From Ashinkailepas kermadecensis (Eukaryota; Arthropoda; Thecostraca; Neolepadidae), in assembly GCA_034440615.1 (NCBI GenBank), contig JAOTOM010004832.1:122001-186000 (forward strand): a DNA stretch of 64,000 bases. Reading direction: 5' to 3'. Below the pieces are notes generated by a model, which was given only the letters and a program-made list of their open reading frames with translations, had not been told where the DNA came from and made no database searches. A program made the position numbers and the translations under genes. Of the stretch, positions 48,691 through 60,650 are shown in pieces. Position 1 is the first letter of the stretch; every line of letters begins with the position of its first letter.

Positions 48691-48957
48691 AAAACACCGT
48701 ACTAACCCAACTGACAACCCTGCATGGCATGCTTAGACTAACCCGCTACTAACAACTAACACGCGGCGGCCGGCGTGATAGGCGGTGTGAACAATTACCT
48801 CCTTGTTCGCACGGTAAAGATCCCTCGGTGCTCTTCGATAAGAGTAGGCTAAAGCCGGCACCCTGGTAAAATCAACTTCTCGCCACTCTCAAAACACCCC
48901 CACCCCCACCCAAACTACGAATTATTTTGTGGAGGAGTAAAATAAAACTAAACTATT

Positions 48958-50589
48958 TAGTCATCAGGGAGCTGTCCCCAACCCAGACCCTCGCCTTCAG
49001 CACCTAAAATCACGCACACTAACGTAAAATTCCTTAACGTAAATGTCACCTTCCCTGCAACTTGATCACAAACGCTCGGTTTATAGACAGACATGTAGCG
49101 TACTCGCTTTAAAGGCGGCGCAAATGACCTTTATGGTCCCGCACGCCTAAAAAAAATCACTCTCCCCCCCCCCCTGGATTCATGTAAGGCAAACAGGGAA
49201 GTAACTTTCTGAATATAATCGGGAGAGTCGATACATGGAGGCAATGAGAGATGCAATGTCGATTGGGGGCCATTCATGGAGACACACGACTTGGGATTAC
49301 TGGATGCCAAGCCAATATTAGGCCATGGCCAACCTATATGTACTTACCTATTAGATCGACGACCATGGAGGTAAGGATTTAAGTACGTTGTACTTGGTCA
49401 ACACGACTTCTGGTAACATAGTATGGCATGATTTCATCCGAACGTTCGCATCGTTTGTTAAACGAAAGGGTTTCTGGCGACACGTTCGTGTCATTCATTC
49501 ATTTCTCCAGAGGAGATGCCAAGAGAGGACAGTTGTGGTCGGATTGTAAGTTCCCTTCCGAGAATGTCCTACCCTTCCGTACAGCACGGGAGGGAAGCTT
49601 GTGAAAAATCCTCTTCCTATCGTCCAACAACTAATCTAGTATTTTTCGTTCGGCCATCGTTTCTATACTTAGCTAAGCTGAACATATCCGCTAAGGGTGG
49701 TCTTATGGAACATCGCTGGGAGGCGAATGTGACCTGAAGATTGCATTTCGTCTGGTCCCACGGGCCGGCCTCGGGAGCCATGGAAGTTCTAGTGATATAG
49801 TGATTATCTGTCGTTAAGATTGGTATATTCCGACATTTCTCAGAGACGTTACTTCTACCAGTGGTTAGCAGGATGTTTATACTCTTCAAATTGGTGATAG
49901 GGCGGTAAGTTCTTCCCGGTGCTGGTACAAGTCTCGTAGTGGCTCAAAACTAATTTATCGTACTCGAGCACTCTCAAAATTATTCAAGTCCCCGGACATT
50001 CCCGATAAAATGCATACTAATATTTAATTGCGACAGAGCCTCGTGACAGAGATAATTCATCCGATCAATAAATCCTCATCGGACCAATAATTCCTCATCC
50101 GATCAGGGTCAGATCAGGTCGTGGGGTCTCCAATGAGCACTCAACGGCGGCGGCTGAAGTCTGCTGGGCACAGACAACGAGCACATGTGTCGCTTATTCC
50201 ACGCAACGCGATAGTGTCATGTTGCATTGCAGAAATAGCGTAGGGGACGCATCCCCACACCCCTCCCCCCATGTCCCAGCCCCCTACACACAGTAGTCCA
50301 ACCGATGGCGTATGCTGGTTGGCAAAAGCCCCAATATCCGGCCTGGTGTTGGGCACCTCGCACTGGAGCCCAGCTGCTTTGTGGCTGCGTGCCACTGGGA
50401 TCCAGCTGCCACCCTACTGTATGCTGTAGAAACACACCTTTCAGATGGCTGACTGAAAGGCATTGAACACGGCTATCAACTGTTGCAGAGTGGCGACAAT
50501 ATGCAGTGTTATTGTCGGGCCACGCAGTTGAAACGCAGCTTTATCGGATGGCTAGCATGACGTTGCAGCGCAGTTGCCAGGTGGCCGAA
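48958..50589. other. unique sequence, no gene seen
   Basis: c-run at about 49,162-49,174. Short open frames only; nothing recognised. Confidence 0.4.
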
Positions 50590-51900
50590 TATCACGACAG
50601 TTTCGCTGCCAAGTAGCTATATATCATTGGAGCTTCGCCGCCAGGTGGTTGAATATCATTGGTGCTTCGCTGCCAGGTGGCTGAATATCATTGGAGCTTC
50701 GCTACCAGGCGGCTGCATAGTGGATATCATTGGAGTTTGGCTACCAGGTAGCTGAATATCATTGGAGCTTCGCTGTCAGGTGGCTGTATATCATTGGAGC
50801 TTCGCTGTCTTGCGGTTATATCCATTGGAGCTTCGCCATCAGGTGGCTGCATATCATTGGAGCTTCACTATCAGGTGGCTGTATATAATTGGAGCTTCAC
50901 TATCTTGAGGTTGTATCCATTGGAGCTTCGCTATCAGGTGGCTGTATATCATTGGAGCTTCGCTATTAGGTGGTTGTATCCATTAGACCTTCGCTATCAG
51001 GTGGCTGCATATCATTGGAGCTTCGCTATCAGGTGGCTGTATATCATTGGAGCTTCGCTGTCTTGCGGTTATATCCATTGGAGCTTCGCTATCAGGTGGC
51101 TGCATATCATTGGAGCTTCACTATCAGGTGGCTGTATATAATTGGAGCTTCACTGTCTTGAGGTTGTATCCATTGGAGCTTCGCTATCAGGTGGCTGTAT
51201 ATCATTGGAGCTTCGCTATCAGGTGATTGTATCCATTAGACCTTCGCTATCAGGTGGCTGCATATCATTGGAGCTTCGCTATCAGGTGGCTGTATAGCAT
51301 TGGAGCTTCGCTGTCTTGCGGTTGTATCCATCAGACCTTCGCTATCAGGTGGCTGTATATCATTGGAGCTTCGCTGCTTTGCGGTTGTATCCATTAGACC
51401 TTCGCTAGCAGGTGGCTGTATATCATTGGAGCTTTGCTGTCTTGCGGTTGTATCCATTAGACCTTCGCTGTCTTGCGGTTGTATTCATTAGACCTTCGGT
51501 ATCAGGTGGCTGTATATCATTGGACCTTCGCTGTCTTGCGGTTATACCCATTAGACCTTCGCTATCAGGTGGCTGTATATCATTGGAGCTTTGCTGTCTT
51601 GCGGTTGTACCCATTAGACCTTCGCTGTCTTGCGGTTGTATCCATTAGACCTTCGCTAGCAGGTGGCTGTATATCATTGGAGCTTCGCTGTCTTGCGGTT
51701 GTATCTATTAGACCTTCGCTATCAGGTGGCTGTATATCATTGGAGCTTCGCTGTCTTGCGGTTGTATATATTAGACCTTCGCTATCAGGTGGCTGAATAT
51801 CATTGGAGCTTCGCTGTCTTGCGGTTATATCCATTAGACCTTCGCTACCAGGTGGCTGTACCCATTAGACCTTCGCTATCCGGTGGCTGCACGCCATTAG
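50590..51900. repeat. 32-bp minisatellite with two unit types, about 40 copies
   Basis: Type A: attggagcttcgctatcagg plus tggctgtatatc. Type B: cattagaccttcgctgtctt plus gcggttgtatc. Chimeric units join the first half of one type to the second half of the other. Left copies (50,590-50,790) are more diverged; A and B alternate to the right, giving a roughly 64- to 96-bp higher-order period. Confidence 0.96.
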
Positions 51901-52490
51901 AGGGCATGTGTCGGGCCAATGAACCATGAAGCCAATCGCTAGTCAGCCATTAAGATATGAATAGCGAAGTATTCGGCGTTCAACCTGCTTGGCTCGGTCG
52001 ATCACTTTGGTTTTGTCGGAGGCTATTTGCGCTGGGCACTTTGAATAATTTACGGGACAACCCACTGCGGCCATAAAACTCCGCGACTCTGGGCTGAGCC
52101 GCGGACGAAAAGGAACACAAGCTAACTCAGCACAGTCGTGTGCTGAGGGGTGTGCATCGTCGGGTGATTGTTCAAACCATAATGTCGAAACCTAGACGCC
52201 GAGTTCAGAATTCCGACGGTGCCTACAGATGTGAAAACCGGTGCACGTGCATGCACGACCCACAGCAGCGACCATTCAACCCTTGCGAGGTCAGACATTT
52301 TCACGTTGTCACTTAAGACACCTTGAAAATCAACAGGCGAATAACAGTAACAGCAACAAGAACCGACCGCCTGCCCTGGTCATGTGTTTAGGATGAGCGT
52401 AGCCTTATACAGATGTCGGTGTCGACCAACTTCAGCGGCCTCCCCCCACCCCCTTCCGGACCGACCCGAATCGCGCGACCCCAACCCACA
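51901..52490. other. unique sequence, no gene seen
   Basis: No exon or motif recognised. Confidence 0.4.
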
Positions 52491-52690
52491 ATCAGAGGCG
52501 CAGCCTATGGAGACGGAGGCTTGCCCCTCCCCTTTTTGCACCCAAAAATATACTAGATGAAAGGAGGAATTTTTATATTTTCACCAAGCAAAACCGTTAA
52601 TTTTCGGCGCGCTTCGCGCTCCGGAAGCTTTATCCCTTCCATTACGTTTCCTTGACCGGGCCCCCCTCAGGAAAATCCTGGCTGAGTCAC
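52491..52690. mobile_element. probable decayed hAT-type MITE
   Basis: Left end cagaggcgcagcctatgg with gcccctcccc, right end ccccctcaggaaaatcctgg followed by ctgagtcactac, and an internal ggcgcgcttcgcgctcc palindrome. These words are typical of animal hAT MITEs (from memory). No clear target duplication, and the end repeats match poorly. Confidence 0.4.
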
Positions 52691-52822
52691 TACCCCCAAT
52701 GCTGCTTTTATTCACGACCATGGCGAGCAATGCCGTATCTGTAGCCGGCTTTTCAGCTACCCAAGCCTGGTGTCCACGAGAGTACTCGAATATTTTGATG
52801 TGCTTTCGCGCCTCCGATGAAT

Positions 52823-53146
52823 CGACGGGTCGACCGGAGCATACACCAATCTTACAATCGACGGGTCGACCGGAGCATACACCAATCTTACAATCGACGG
52901 GTCGACCGGAGCATACACCAATCTTACAATCGACGGGTCGACCGGAGCATACACCAATCTTACAATCGACGGGTCGACCGGAGCATACACCAATCTTACA
53001 ATCGACGGGTCGACCGGAGCATACACCAATCTTACAATCGACGGGTCGACCGGAGCATACACCAATCTTACAATCGACGGGTCGACCGGAGCATACACCA
53101 ATCTTACAATCGACGGGTCGACCGGAGCATACACCAATCTTACAAT
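52823..53146. repeat. 36-bp minisatellite, 9 identical copies
   Basis: Nine consecutive 36-bp units (cgacgggtcgaccggagcat plus acaccaatcttacaat) with no difference that I can see. Each contains gtcgac. 36 bp is 12 codons, so every stop-free frame gives a 12-residue repeat. No spacers, so it is not a CRISPR array. Identity implies very recent expansion or an assembly effect. Confidence 0.98.
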
Positions 53147-54589
53147 CGGGGGAAAATCGTAGCTGGTGGATGTTTTCGGACCCTCAACTTGCAGGTTCTC
53201 CCGAGCGATTGCTCCCTCCGACTTTGACTTTGATATGTATAAAATATTATTTTTCGAGAAATGCATGTCTAATTCCTGCGATAAATGGCTCAGTATCACA
53301 AACAGAACAGCTCCTGGCATGAACGGAGCTATTTTAATCAACAAGACATGCTGTTTAAAGTGGGAATGCCGTGCATACGACCACGTCATTTGGCATTCTC
53401 CCAACTGAAAGATAGCTTCTGCTGTCCCCTCTGCTGTCCCCTCTGCTGTCCCCTCTGCTCCACTTGGCGAGTGTCCTCACCAGAACACACAACGACAGGA
53501 GAAGTCATTGACCTGCTCCCAATGGATAATCATGCAATCCAAGTCTGCCTCATGACCCCATAGGACAAGTTCATAAAGTCATAAAGTCAGCAAGTGTTCA
53601 GTTCAGACTTAATAAGAGCCTCTGGGGCCCATCTGCGTAAGACTGTAAAGGGAAGATACTATAAGCCTGGACAAAAATATACTGAACACCCCAACCAATA
53701 CCACATACTAAATTTAATAGAAGCTATCCGCCAATATCCCACACCACCCGCCAATACCTATCCACCTACCTATCTAGCCCTATTCACTGGATCCCGCGCA
53801 GCACACGCGTGAATCCAGTGCACCATGAATAATTTTCAAATCCATCCATGCCTGCTTGAAGGGGCCTGTACCGTGTACACCTAGCAGCATAAATCCCTCC
53901 CCATTCACCACGAATTAGAACTCAAAAATGACATTCTCCAACCTAAAAAAAATTGACCACCGTATTATTAAATGCATTCCATGAGGGACTCTCCACATCA
54001 ACAGGCAGCCTGTTCAATTGATCGACCAACTTTTGACTGAAAACCTGATGTCATTGAACCGTCCTACACCTTGATTCGTCTAACCTAAGTTGATGATCCC
54101 TATGTGGTACTCTTCATAGAAGTGCATCATTCAGACTGAGCATATCTATCCCTTTAGTGATTTTATACATTCAAATCATATCACCCAGTAATCTCCTATA
54201 GTTATTTGTACATATTCGCACTTTTTTTAACCATCGATGAGGGTTTGCAACATTGCATAAGCCCGTCACTGATTGTATGACGACGTCGCGCCTTCTGCTG
54301 ATGAGCATCATCCCATTAGCAAAGGAGGCTTCTGGTGTCCTGAAGACGACATGAAATCACAACATCCCCACACAACTCGTCCGCCCGTCTTCACGTGAAC
54401 AGCACACCAAATTGGAAATGCAATCGGCGCATCGTGGTACTGACGGGTCTGGGATCTCGCCAAGGGTGAGGTGTCAATTTGAGAGGGCGACAGCATGTCA
54501 TCAGGCACGCCTATCATAGCCCGGGAGGAATCTGGATGGACACCATTTCCATAGAGAGGCACCACTGATCACGAATATTTCAAGAGCGG
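53147..54589. other. unique sequence, no gene seen
   Basis: Four 12-bp copies of tgctgtcccctc at about 53,419-53,460. The remaining sequence up to the third retrotransposon shows no endonuclease motifs that I can trust. Confidence 0.4.
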
Positions 54590-56815
54590 TAGCTGCTGTT
54601 GGCCGACTGGTCCGCCGTTTATCAAGCGACCACCACCTCGGACAAATGGGACGCATGGATGGCTGCATGGCAGCCAATAATCGACCATCACATGCCCCTT
54701 CGTCAAATCAAGCTGAAGCACCGGTCGCCGCCTTGGTTGCAGCATGATGACGTTCATACAGCAAGGGCAGCACTGAAACAGGCGCGCGAGCACAGAGATG
54801 CAGCACGGAGCGAAGAAGCCCAGCGGAATTACCGTGAGCACAAGGGCGCACTCCGAACGGCTCAACATCACGCATGCGCAGAATACTTTCATACTGCTGG
54901 TACCCGCACACCGTGGAAGAACATCCGCAAGTTCATTATTGCCTCAAGCAAGTCAACGCTAGAAGAGCCTGGCACAACCAATCAACCGCCTGATTGGCAT
55001 GAACGGCTCAACCGGCATTTTACCGGCGTCGGTGCCGCGGTAGCTGCTGATTTAGCGATGGCGCCGCCCGGAGAGCCCCTCTGGCCAAGACCCCCACGTG
55101 TCTGTAGCGGCGCATTCACACCGTATCCTGTGACGATGCCAGAGCTGTCAAAAGCGTTGCAGCGCATGGGTGGCTCACGAGCGTCCGGAGCTGATGGCAT
55201 CACCATCCAGATGCTCAGGATGACGTTTAGTGTGATCGGTCCGCACTTGTTAAACATTATCAACTCATGCATCACAAGCTGTGAACTGCCACCGTCATGG
55301 AAAACGGCGATGGTAACACCCCTGCACAAAAGTGGTGATGCAAACGACCCACACAACTACAGGCCAATATCGATATTGCCAGTGGTCGAAAAACTCTGCG
55401 AGCGTGTCGTGTGCACACAACTGATAGACTATCTGACTAGTCATCATCTACTGTGCCCAGAACAGTACGGTTTCCGGCCCGGCCTGTCTACCGAGATGGC
55501 TCTGCTAGACACGGTCATCCACGCTACCCTCAAAATCGACCAAGGCGAGATCACTCCACTGGTTACAGCTGACACCTCAAAGGCGTTCGACAGCGTGGAG
55601 CATAGTCGCCTCATGGACAAGCTCGGATGGTACGGCGTCAACTCCGAATGGTTCCGAGCGTGGCTTGAGGGCCGTTCGCAAACAGTGAAGGGTTCTAGCC
55701 CTCTGTCGGTAACACATGGTGTGGTGCAGGGCTCGATCTTGGGCCCGGTTATGTTCCTAATATTCTCCAATGACCTCCCACAACATATCCCACACGGCAA
55801 GATTGTTATGTATGCCGATGATGTCCAGTTCCTCGACTCCGGGAAGCGAAACGAAATCACAGCCATTAGCCAACGATTGAATGAATTTTTTCATCTGTCA
55901 GTTGCCTTTAACTAGTTCATCCAGAATCGACTAAAAGTAAATCCCTCCAAAACTGAGATGGTTGTTCTCCAATCTTCTAGACATACACCTGTAAAATTAT
56001 CTGTTCGTCTGGGCCAGTTAGAAATAGTACCCACGAAGTCTGTGAAATTACTTGGCGTGAAAATTGACTCACACCTGTCCTGGGATGTGCATGTATCTAC
56101 TGTTGTGCGTCTGTGTAACTGCATACTCATTGGACTCGCTAGACTGCGTCATAAGTTTTCTCACATTACGAGACGGGTGCTAATTGAGGCACTCGTATTC
56201 CCCCACATAAGATACTGTGTGTCTGTCTGGGGAAGCTGTAGCAGAGCCCAGAAACGACGCATTCAAAAATGCATCAACTTTGGTGCAAGGATTGTCGCCG
56301 GCTTGCACTACCGGGATCATGTGTCGCCCACGTTGAAAGAACTAGGATGGCTCAAATTCGAGGATTTCATATCCGAGGCAGATGCTCACTCAGTTTTCAA
56401 AATTATGAACGAGTTCACTGGCCCAGAACTCATTCGCGGTCAACTGAACTGTCGCTCAACTGTGTCGCAACGGAGCACCAGGGCCACGGCTAACGGTGAA
56501 CTCCAGGTACCACGATGCCGCACAGAATTCGCTCGCCGCTCCTTCATACCGAGAGCTTGCCGGACGTGGAACAATCTGCCTCCAGATGTGAGGAACTCAG
56601 GTGGCTACAATGTTTTCAAACGGAGACTTTCGGCCATGCTGCGCATGTCCGGGCTCTAACCTCCGGCCTCCGGAACATCGCTTACATCAGCACTGTGATG
56701 CCACTCGTTGTTATCGTGTATGCTCGTGATGATGGTTTGTGCTGCACATTAGTGCACTTCTGTGACGGAAACTGAAAAACCCTACTCGGGAGGTTCCGAA
56801 ATACATTACATTACA
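54590..56815 (+). mobile_element. non-LTR retrotransposon, element 3 (CR1/L2/Jockey-like), 5'-truncated
   Basis: Contains the EN-RT linker, a complete RT and the C-terminal domain without RNase H. The 3' end has the repeated tail acattacattac followed by aa at about 56,803-56,815, as in many CR1/L2-type LINEs (from memory). The endonuclease is absent or unrecognisable, so the copy is 5'-truncated near 54,560-54,600. Confidence 0.85.
54599..56659 (+). pseudogene. element 3 reverse transcriptase ORF, one in-frame stop
   Basis: A single frame of 686 codons interrupted only by TAG at 55913-55915, where related proteins usually have Trp (a TGG-to-TAG change). Motifs in order: ASGADGI, PLHKSGD, NYRPISILPV, YGFRPGLST, ADTSKAFDSV (about 55,568-55,597), GVVQGSILGPVMF, MYADD (about 55,808-55,822), LLGVKID and a C-terminal FIPRACRTWNNLPPDV block typical of CR1/L2-type elements. 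The upstream boundary is truncation, not a true start. Very lightly damaged, so probably young. Confidence 0.9.
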
Positions 56816-57037
56816 AGAGGGTGCACTCGACAGCCCAAGAGAGGCGTCGTCTTCCAGTCAGAGAAAGACGCCTTTCGGGACGCAAGGGGAGATTGCGGTC
56901 GCTCCCTTCGCCCCTGCTAGAGTCGGTCCCTGCACCGCGGGTCCGTAATGGCTCATGTCAGTCGCGAAGGACACGTTTATCAACGAGCAGCAAACGGCGT
57001 CCCTCCATGCTCCGCAGGTTTTTAACAGTTTCCAAAA

Positions 57038-57140
57038 GGTGGCAGCACATGACGAGATGCCGTTGCCGAAAAAGGTGGCAGCACGTGCAAAACAACAGGT
57101 GGCAGCACAAGACGAGGGAAAGGTGGCAGCAGCGGACGGT
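57038..57140. repeat. short repeat (aaaggtggcagcac)
   Basis: Four copies of (a)aggtggcagcac at 19-33-bp spacing. Confidence 0.8.
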
Positions 57141-57650
57141 TCCCAGAGACGACAAAAATATCAGAGAAGGCCGCCTATTTAGCTACGCCAGGATTATATC
57201 ACCCTATTGATAATTTATTTCAGCCCGTATGTGGCCTCCATGCCAAACGGTCGGTGACGGATGCGGGCCGCAATAAATGCTGGCTGAAGAGGCAGAGACG
57301 GGGCTGCATAAGAGGCGCACGAAGTCGGATGTATCCAGAGATGATGCACCAGCTGTGAAAATGAGGATTGAATATGGAAGTATTTCACTGCACCATTCCG
57401 ACGAGCTCAAATGTACAAATATTTCCGGAACTCTAAGCTAGGCCTAGCCCTAAGAAATATGGCAGGCATGTATTTCTTCTGTTTTGATAGCAAGTCAGAC
57501 TGACGAGCTGGTGATAACTAAATAGACAGTTACGGTACATACCTGTTGCCTATTGTCTGCCTCAATTGTCCTTTCGCGCAAAGTTCTTTGTTCAGATATT
57601 GCGAATTGACCACCAGTTTCCTCCAGGATCACAGTAGTCCCCGACCCTTC

Positions 57651-57794
57651 CTACTCATTCTTACCCTGACCCGACGAGAAGATGGCGAGTGACGAAAATT
57701 TGTCAAAGTCTTCTTCATCATCTTCTACCACTGTGTCTTCATCTTCATCTACATAATAATATATTTCTACCTCACCAAGGTCTCTTCTTTGCAT
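57651..57794 (-). CDS. small acidic open frame or exon, unknown
   Basis: ATG at 57794 opens 47 codons, MQRRDLGEVEIYYYVDEDED followed by a run of acidic residues, then DFDKFSSLAIFSSGQG. A plausible splice donor (cagg/gtaaga) lies three codons before the TAG at 57651-57653, so it could be an exon whose coding part ends at about 57,664. The acidic run comes from gaa/gat triplets and may be chance. No family recognised. It is on the same strand as the stathmin-like gene but 2.1 kb downstream of its stop. Confidence 0.2.
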   Translation of the reverse strand: MQRRDLGEVEIYYYVDEDEDTVVEDDEEDFDKFSSLAIFSSGQGKNE

Positions 57795-58104
57795 GTTAAG
57801 GCTTAGCGGTCACACTATCTCATTTTAAAGTTCAGTTTCGTAGGCTGATGATGATCTCGAAAATTCGTGAGAACAGCTAACCTTTATCACTCATCGTGGT
57901 GAAATAGCTCCTCTGCGTCCAGATGACTACCGCTGCGGCCTGGCCCAGAAACACATCACAATATTGTGTCGTTTATCTTTCACAGTGTGGCGAATTGGTG
58001 GTGATCAAGCGTACATAGTTGAACAGAGAACAATTCGGACTATTGTCACGTAACTGATCTGCTTCTATATTGACGCAGTAATGGCAACTGATAGATTTCA
58101 CGCG

Positions 58105-58251
58105 CTGACAATGCGCACCAGCACGCGCTCCTAGTCAGAAGTATAGCTGTACTCTGACAATGCGCACCAGCACGCGCTCCTAGTCAGAAGTATAGCTGTA
58201 CTCTGACAATGCGCACCAGCACGCGCTCCTAGTCAGAAGTATAGCTGTACT
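58105..58251. repeat. 49-bp minisatellite, 3 copies
   Basis: Three identical 49-bp units starting ctgacaatgcgcaccagcac at 58105, 58154 and 58203. Confidence 0.98.
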
Positions 58252-59598
58252 CTGCAAGAGCCAGAGACCGTGAAAATAGTATCCATTCACAGAGACGCAA
58301 GCCTGAGGCTCCATGACCACACAACTTGGAAAACAGAACTATCTGAGTAGAGGGCAGGGGTCGGGACCCCGAGACAACAAATTTGTATCGCTTTGTCTGC
58401 TCGGTAGCAGTCTAAGTAGGAAATGCACAAACAACAGCTCTTGTCTTGTCTTGCATGGTCTGATTGTTTTGCTTAACAGACTGTGATTAAACATTATATG
58501 ACAAACTCGGCATCGAACAGCACACTAGAAACGCTAAGCTGTGTATCGTTGGACGGACTAGTTATCACAGGATTGTTGCAGAGATAGCTTTACCACCATC
58601 AAATCGTTGCCAGCATTGGGTCGGATGCGCATACAGTGTCACAGGAACGACGTCCGTGATTTCGGGACAAAAGGCTTGAAGCCTGCACAGGTCACCTTAG
58701 GCCGAACACGAAAACGCATGAGCTAAACGTGGTGCTCATTCGAATACAAGGGTTACGCCACAAGGCGACGCAGGGAAAAAGCAGTTGTTTACATCGAACA
58801 TGACGCCAACAGCTGCTACATATAAAGAATGCGCATACAAGCCCTATAATTCTCAACAGGCTTTCGTTAGGAAGTTGCCACTCACCGAGGCGGACATTCC
58901 TAGGCCAATGGGTTTTCATAAACTGTCCATTACGAATAGTAATTACGGAGACAAGAGATTATGGACATCAGCGAGGTGTTGCCATACTCGAGCCCAGCGA
59001 ACGACAAATTCGAAATTACTCTCAAGAATTGTCTTCCAGTAGGTGCCTGTTTGTTCGGATTTGTCAGCTTCACATAAAGGGGTATGGCGTGACTCAGAAT
59101 AATAAAAAGCAGACAGGTTACGCTCAGCCCATGATCACAGCTAACTGCATCAGTAAGTGATTATTTTGTCTCAACCAAAACAACCTCTAAACGAGGATAA
59201 AGCACTCGTAAGGCTGCCAGATGCCACTCACAACTCATATGGCGCACAGACATAGCAACGCGCGCCACCCACGATTCATGTATTCGGTGACACAAAGGGA
59301 AAGGCAGTGGTGCATTTTCGGATTGCTTCCGAGACAAAACCGGCCAGTACCTGTACACGCGGGCACAATGCGAGGACCGACGCGATAAGTGAGGACCGGT
59401 CCTCCGGTCACGCGCCGGCAGACCTGCGGAGTGTGTGGTCTCCAGTGGTGTGAAGCGTGCTCCTTCTCACTGCACAGCACACCGGGCCTGTTGGACACGT
59501 CAGTCGCTCCTTGACGTCGGATTGAGCGCAATAACGTCGCACGGCCACCACCAGATCAAAGGTGTCTATCTACGCACAGCTGCGGCCGCACGAGTCGG
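58252..59598. other. unique sequence, no gene seen
   Basis: Could include distal 3' UTR of the stathmin-like gene (minus strand), but no polyadenylation signal is obvious close to the stop codon; the nearest AATAAA on that strand that I see is at about 57,211. Confidence 0.35.
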
Positions 59599-59800
59599 TG
59601 ACGTCACACGTGTCTCCGGCAGCCAATTACGCGCAGGGGGAACACGTGACGTCACGTATGACGCGGGGTGGCCAACCACTGCGCAAGTGACACAAGATGC
59701 GACTTCATGCAGAGGGTTGGGCAGCCAACCGCCGCGCAGGCGGCCGCCCACGTGACGTCCCACTCGACGCCAGCAGCCAATCATGGCACGGGCGGCTCAC
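59599..59800. promoter_or_regulatory. cluster of CCAAT, CRE and E-box motifs
   Basis: gtgacgtcacacgtg at about 59,599; gcagccaatta at 59,620; cacgtgacgtcacg at about 59,645; gcagccaaccg at about 59,721; cacgtgacgtcc at about 59,750; gcagccaatcat at about 59,780. The pattern gccaa...cgcgcagg...cacgtgacgtc looks like three diverged units of about 60-80 bp. It lies just downstream of the stathmin-like stop codon, so it would be 3' UTR, an enhancer, or a promoter facing plus. Confidence 0.3.
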
Positions 59801-59898
59801 GGCGTGATGCGCCACACGGCACCGCGAGGCGAGGTGATGTCGCACGATGATGACGCCCCGTCGACGGGCGCGGCGCTGCCGACTGCGGGCCTGCTGCG

Positions 59899-60061
59899 CT
59901 AGTTGAAGAATTGGTCGTCGCCGTCGGTGACAACAGGCCGACCCACCGTGTGGTGGGTGACGGGCTGACCGAAGTTACGCAGCGACTTCTTCAGCTGCAC
60001 CTGCTTGACGCGCTCGTGCTTTCCCTTGAGCTTGTCGCGCAGCTCGTTGAGGTGTTTTTGC
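59899..60061 (-). CDS. stathmin-like protein, last coding exon
   Basis: On the minus strand the acceptor cgccggcag precedes g at 60061, and the frame runs 53 residues to TAG at 59899-59901. It begins QKHLNELRDKLKGKHERVKQ, a basic/acidic helix like the C-terminal end of the stathmin (Op18) domain, which binds tubulin dimers and promotes microtubule disassembly in the cytosol. The tail ends VTDGDDQFFN and is not helical. Phase is right: the upstream exon (62905-63032) ends after two codon bases (ag) and this exon supplies g, giving Arg at the join. Family assignment is by pattern memory of the stathmin C-terminus, not a search. The exon is in a CpG-rich stretch. Confidence 0.6.
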
Positions 60062-60394
60062 CTGCCGGCGCGAGGACAATCGTGAATCGTCAGCAGCGGA
60101 CTTGGTTCTGGCTCTCTGGAGATATTGTTGCAATGGTTGTTAATATTCTTGAGCAGCAGGGGGTGTCAGTATATTGTCACGCCATGACAACGACAGTACA
60201 CGTATCTTGTCAAGACCAGGCCGGTCTGGCCACCGCGGGCTGGCCCGGCAGGGCGGCGGCACACCTTGACCTCTGGCGTCGGTCACTGGCCAAGCCTGCG
60301 ATGTCAGCGGCAGACCACGGCCATCGGTCAGTGCTTACTTGTACCAAACCATCAGTGCTTTGCATTGTTTACTTGTTGGGCACGAGCTGTGGCC

Positions 60395-60650
60395 ACCACC
60401 AGATTGGGGAATTTCAATTCAGGGGACGAATTACAACCGAGAGCGTAGCGGATCGCCGGGGCTCTGGCACGGCCACCCTGTTCCCTCGTCGCCAACCGCA
60501 TCGGGCCGGTTGCCAGCTGATTTCCACGCGGCGAGGCTGTTAAAGGCCAGCACGTGTCGAGATTCGAACTCACACGTGGATTTACGATCACGGCTAGTTG
60601 AAGCGCGTAGTCGAAGATGTTTTTGAGGAATACCGGTTTCATACGTGGAC
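60395..60650 (-). repeat. dispersed repeat family S, copy 1 (SINE-like)
   Basis: The minus strand aligns with 61655-61860 (same orientation): both conceptual translations contain a GN/SQLAT...GGR...A.TIR/PAIR block and a TGIP block. A B-box-like gagttcgaatctcg at about 60,556-60,570 suggests tRNA ancestry. It lies in the stathmin-like intron. Confidence 0.6.

Larger units (their letters stand above)
43045..48957 (+). mobile_element. non-LTR retrotransposon, element 2 (I-like, RNase H type), 5'-truncated
   Basis: Plus-strand LINE with the 3' part of ORF1 (zinc knuckle and proline-rich tail), ORF2 (EN, RT, RNase H, zinc knuckle) and a 3' UTR of about 600 bp ending in an A-rich taaaataaaac tail near 48,957. 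ORF1 stops 12 bp before the ORF2 ATG. The 5' border is placed at 43,045 because coding similarity begins just after an in-frame TAA at 43047. Related to element 1 in domain order but clearly a different family. Heavily mutated, with a 32-bp array inside EN. Confidence 0.88.
56816..58104. other. unique sequence apart from the entries inside it
   Basis: Nothing recognised except the short repeat at 57,038-57,140 and the small acidic reading frame at 57,651-57,794. Confidence 0.4.

Noticed and set aside
52823..53146. CRISPR-like array of 36-bp direct repeats
   Set aside because: Repeats are contiguous with no spacers, and the context is eukaryotic; it is a minisatellite.
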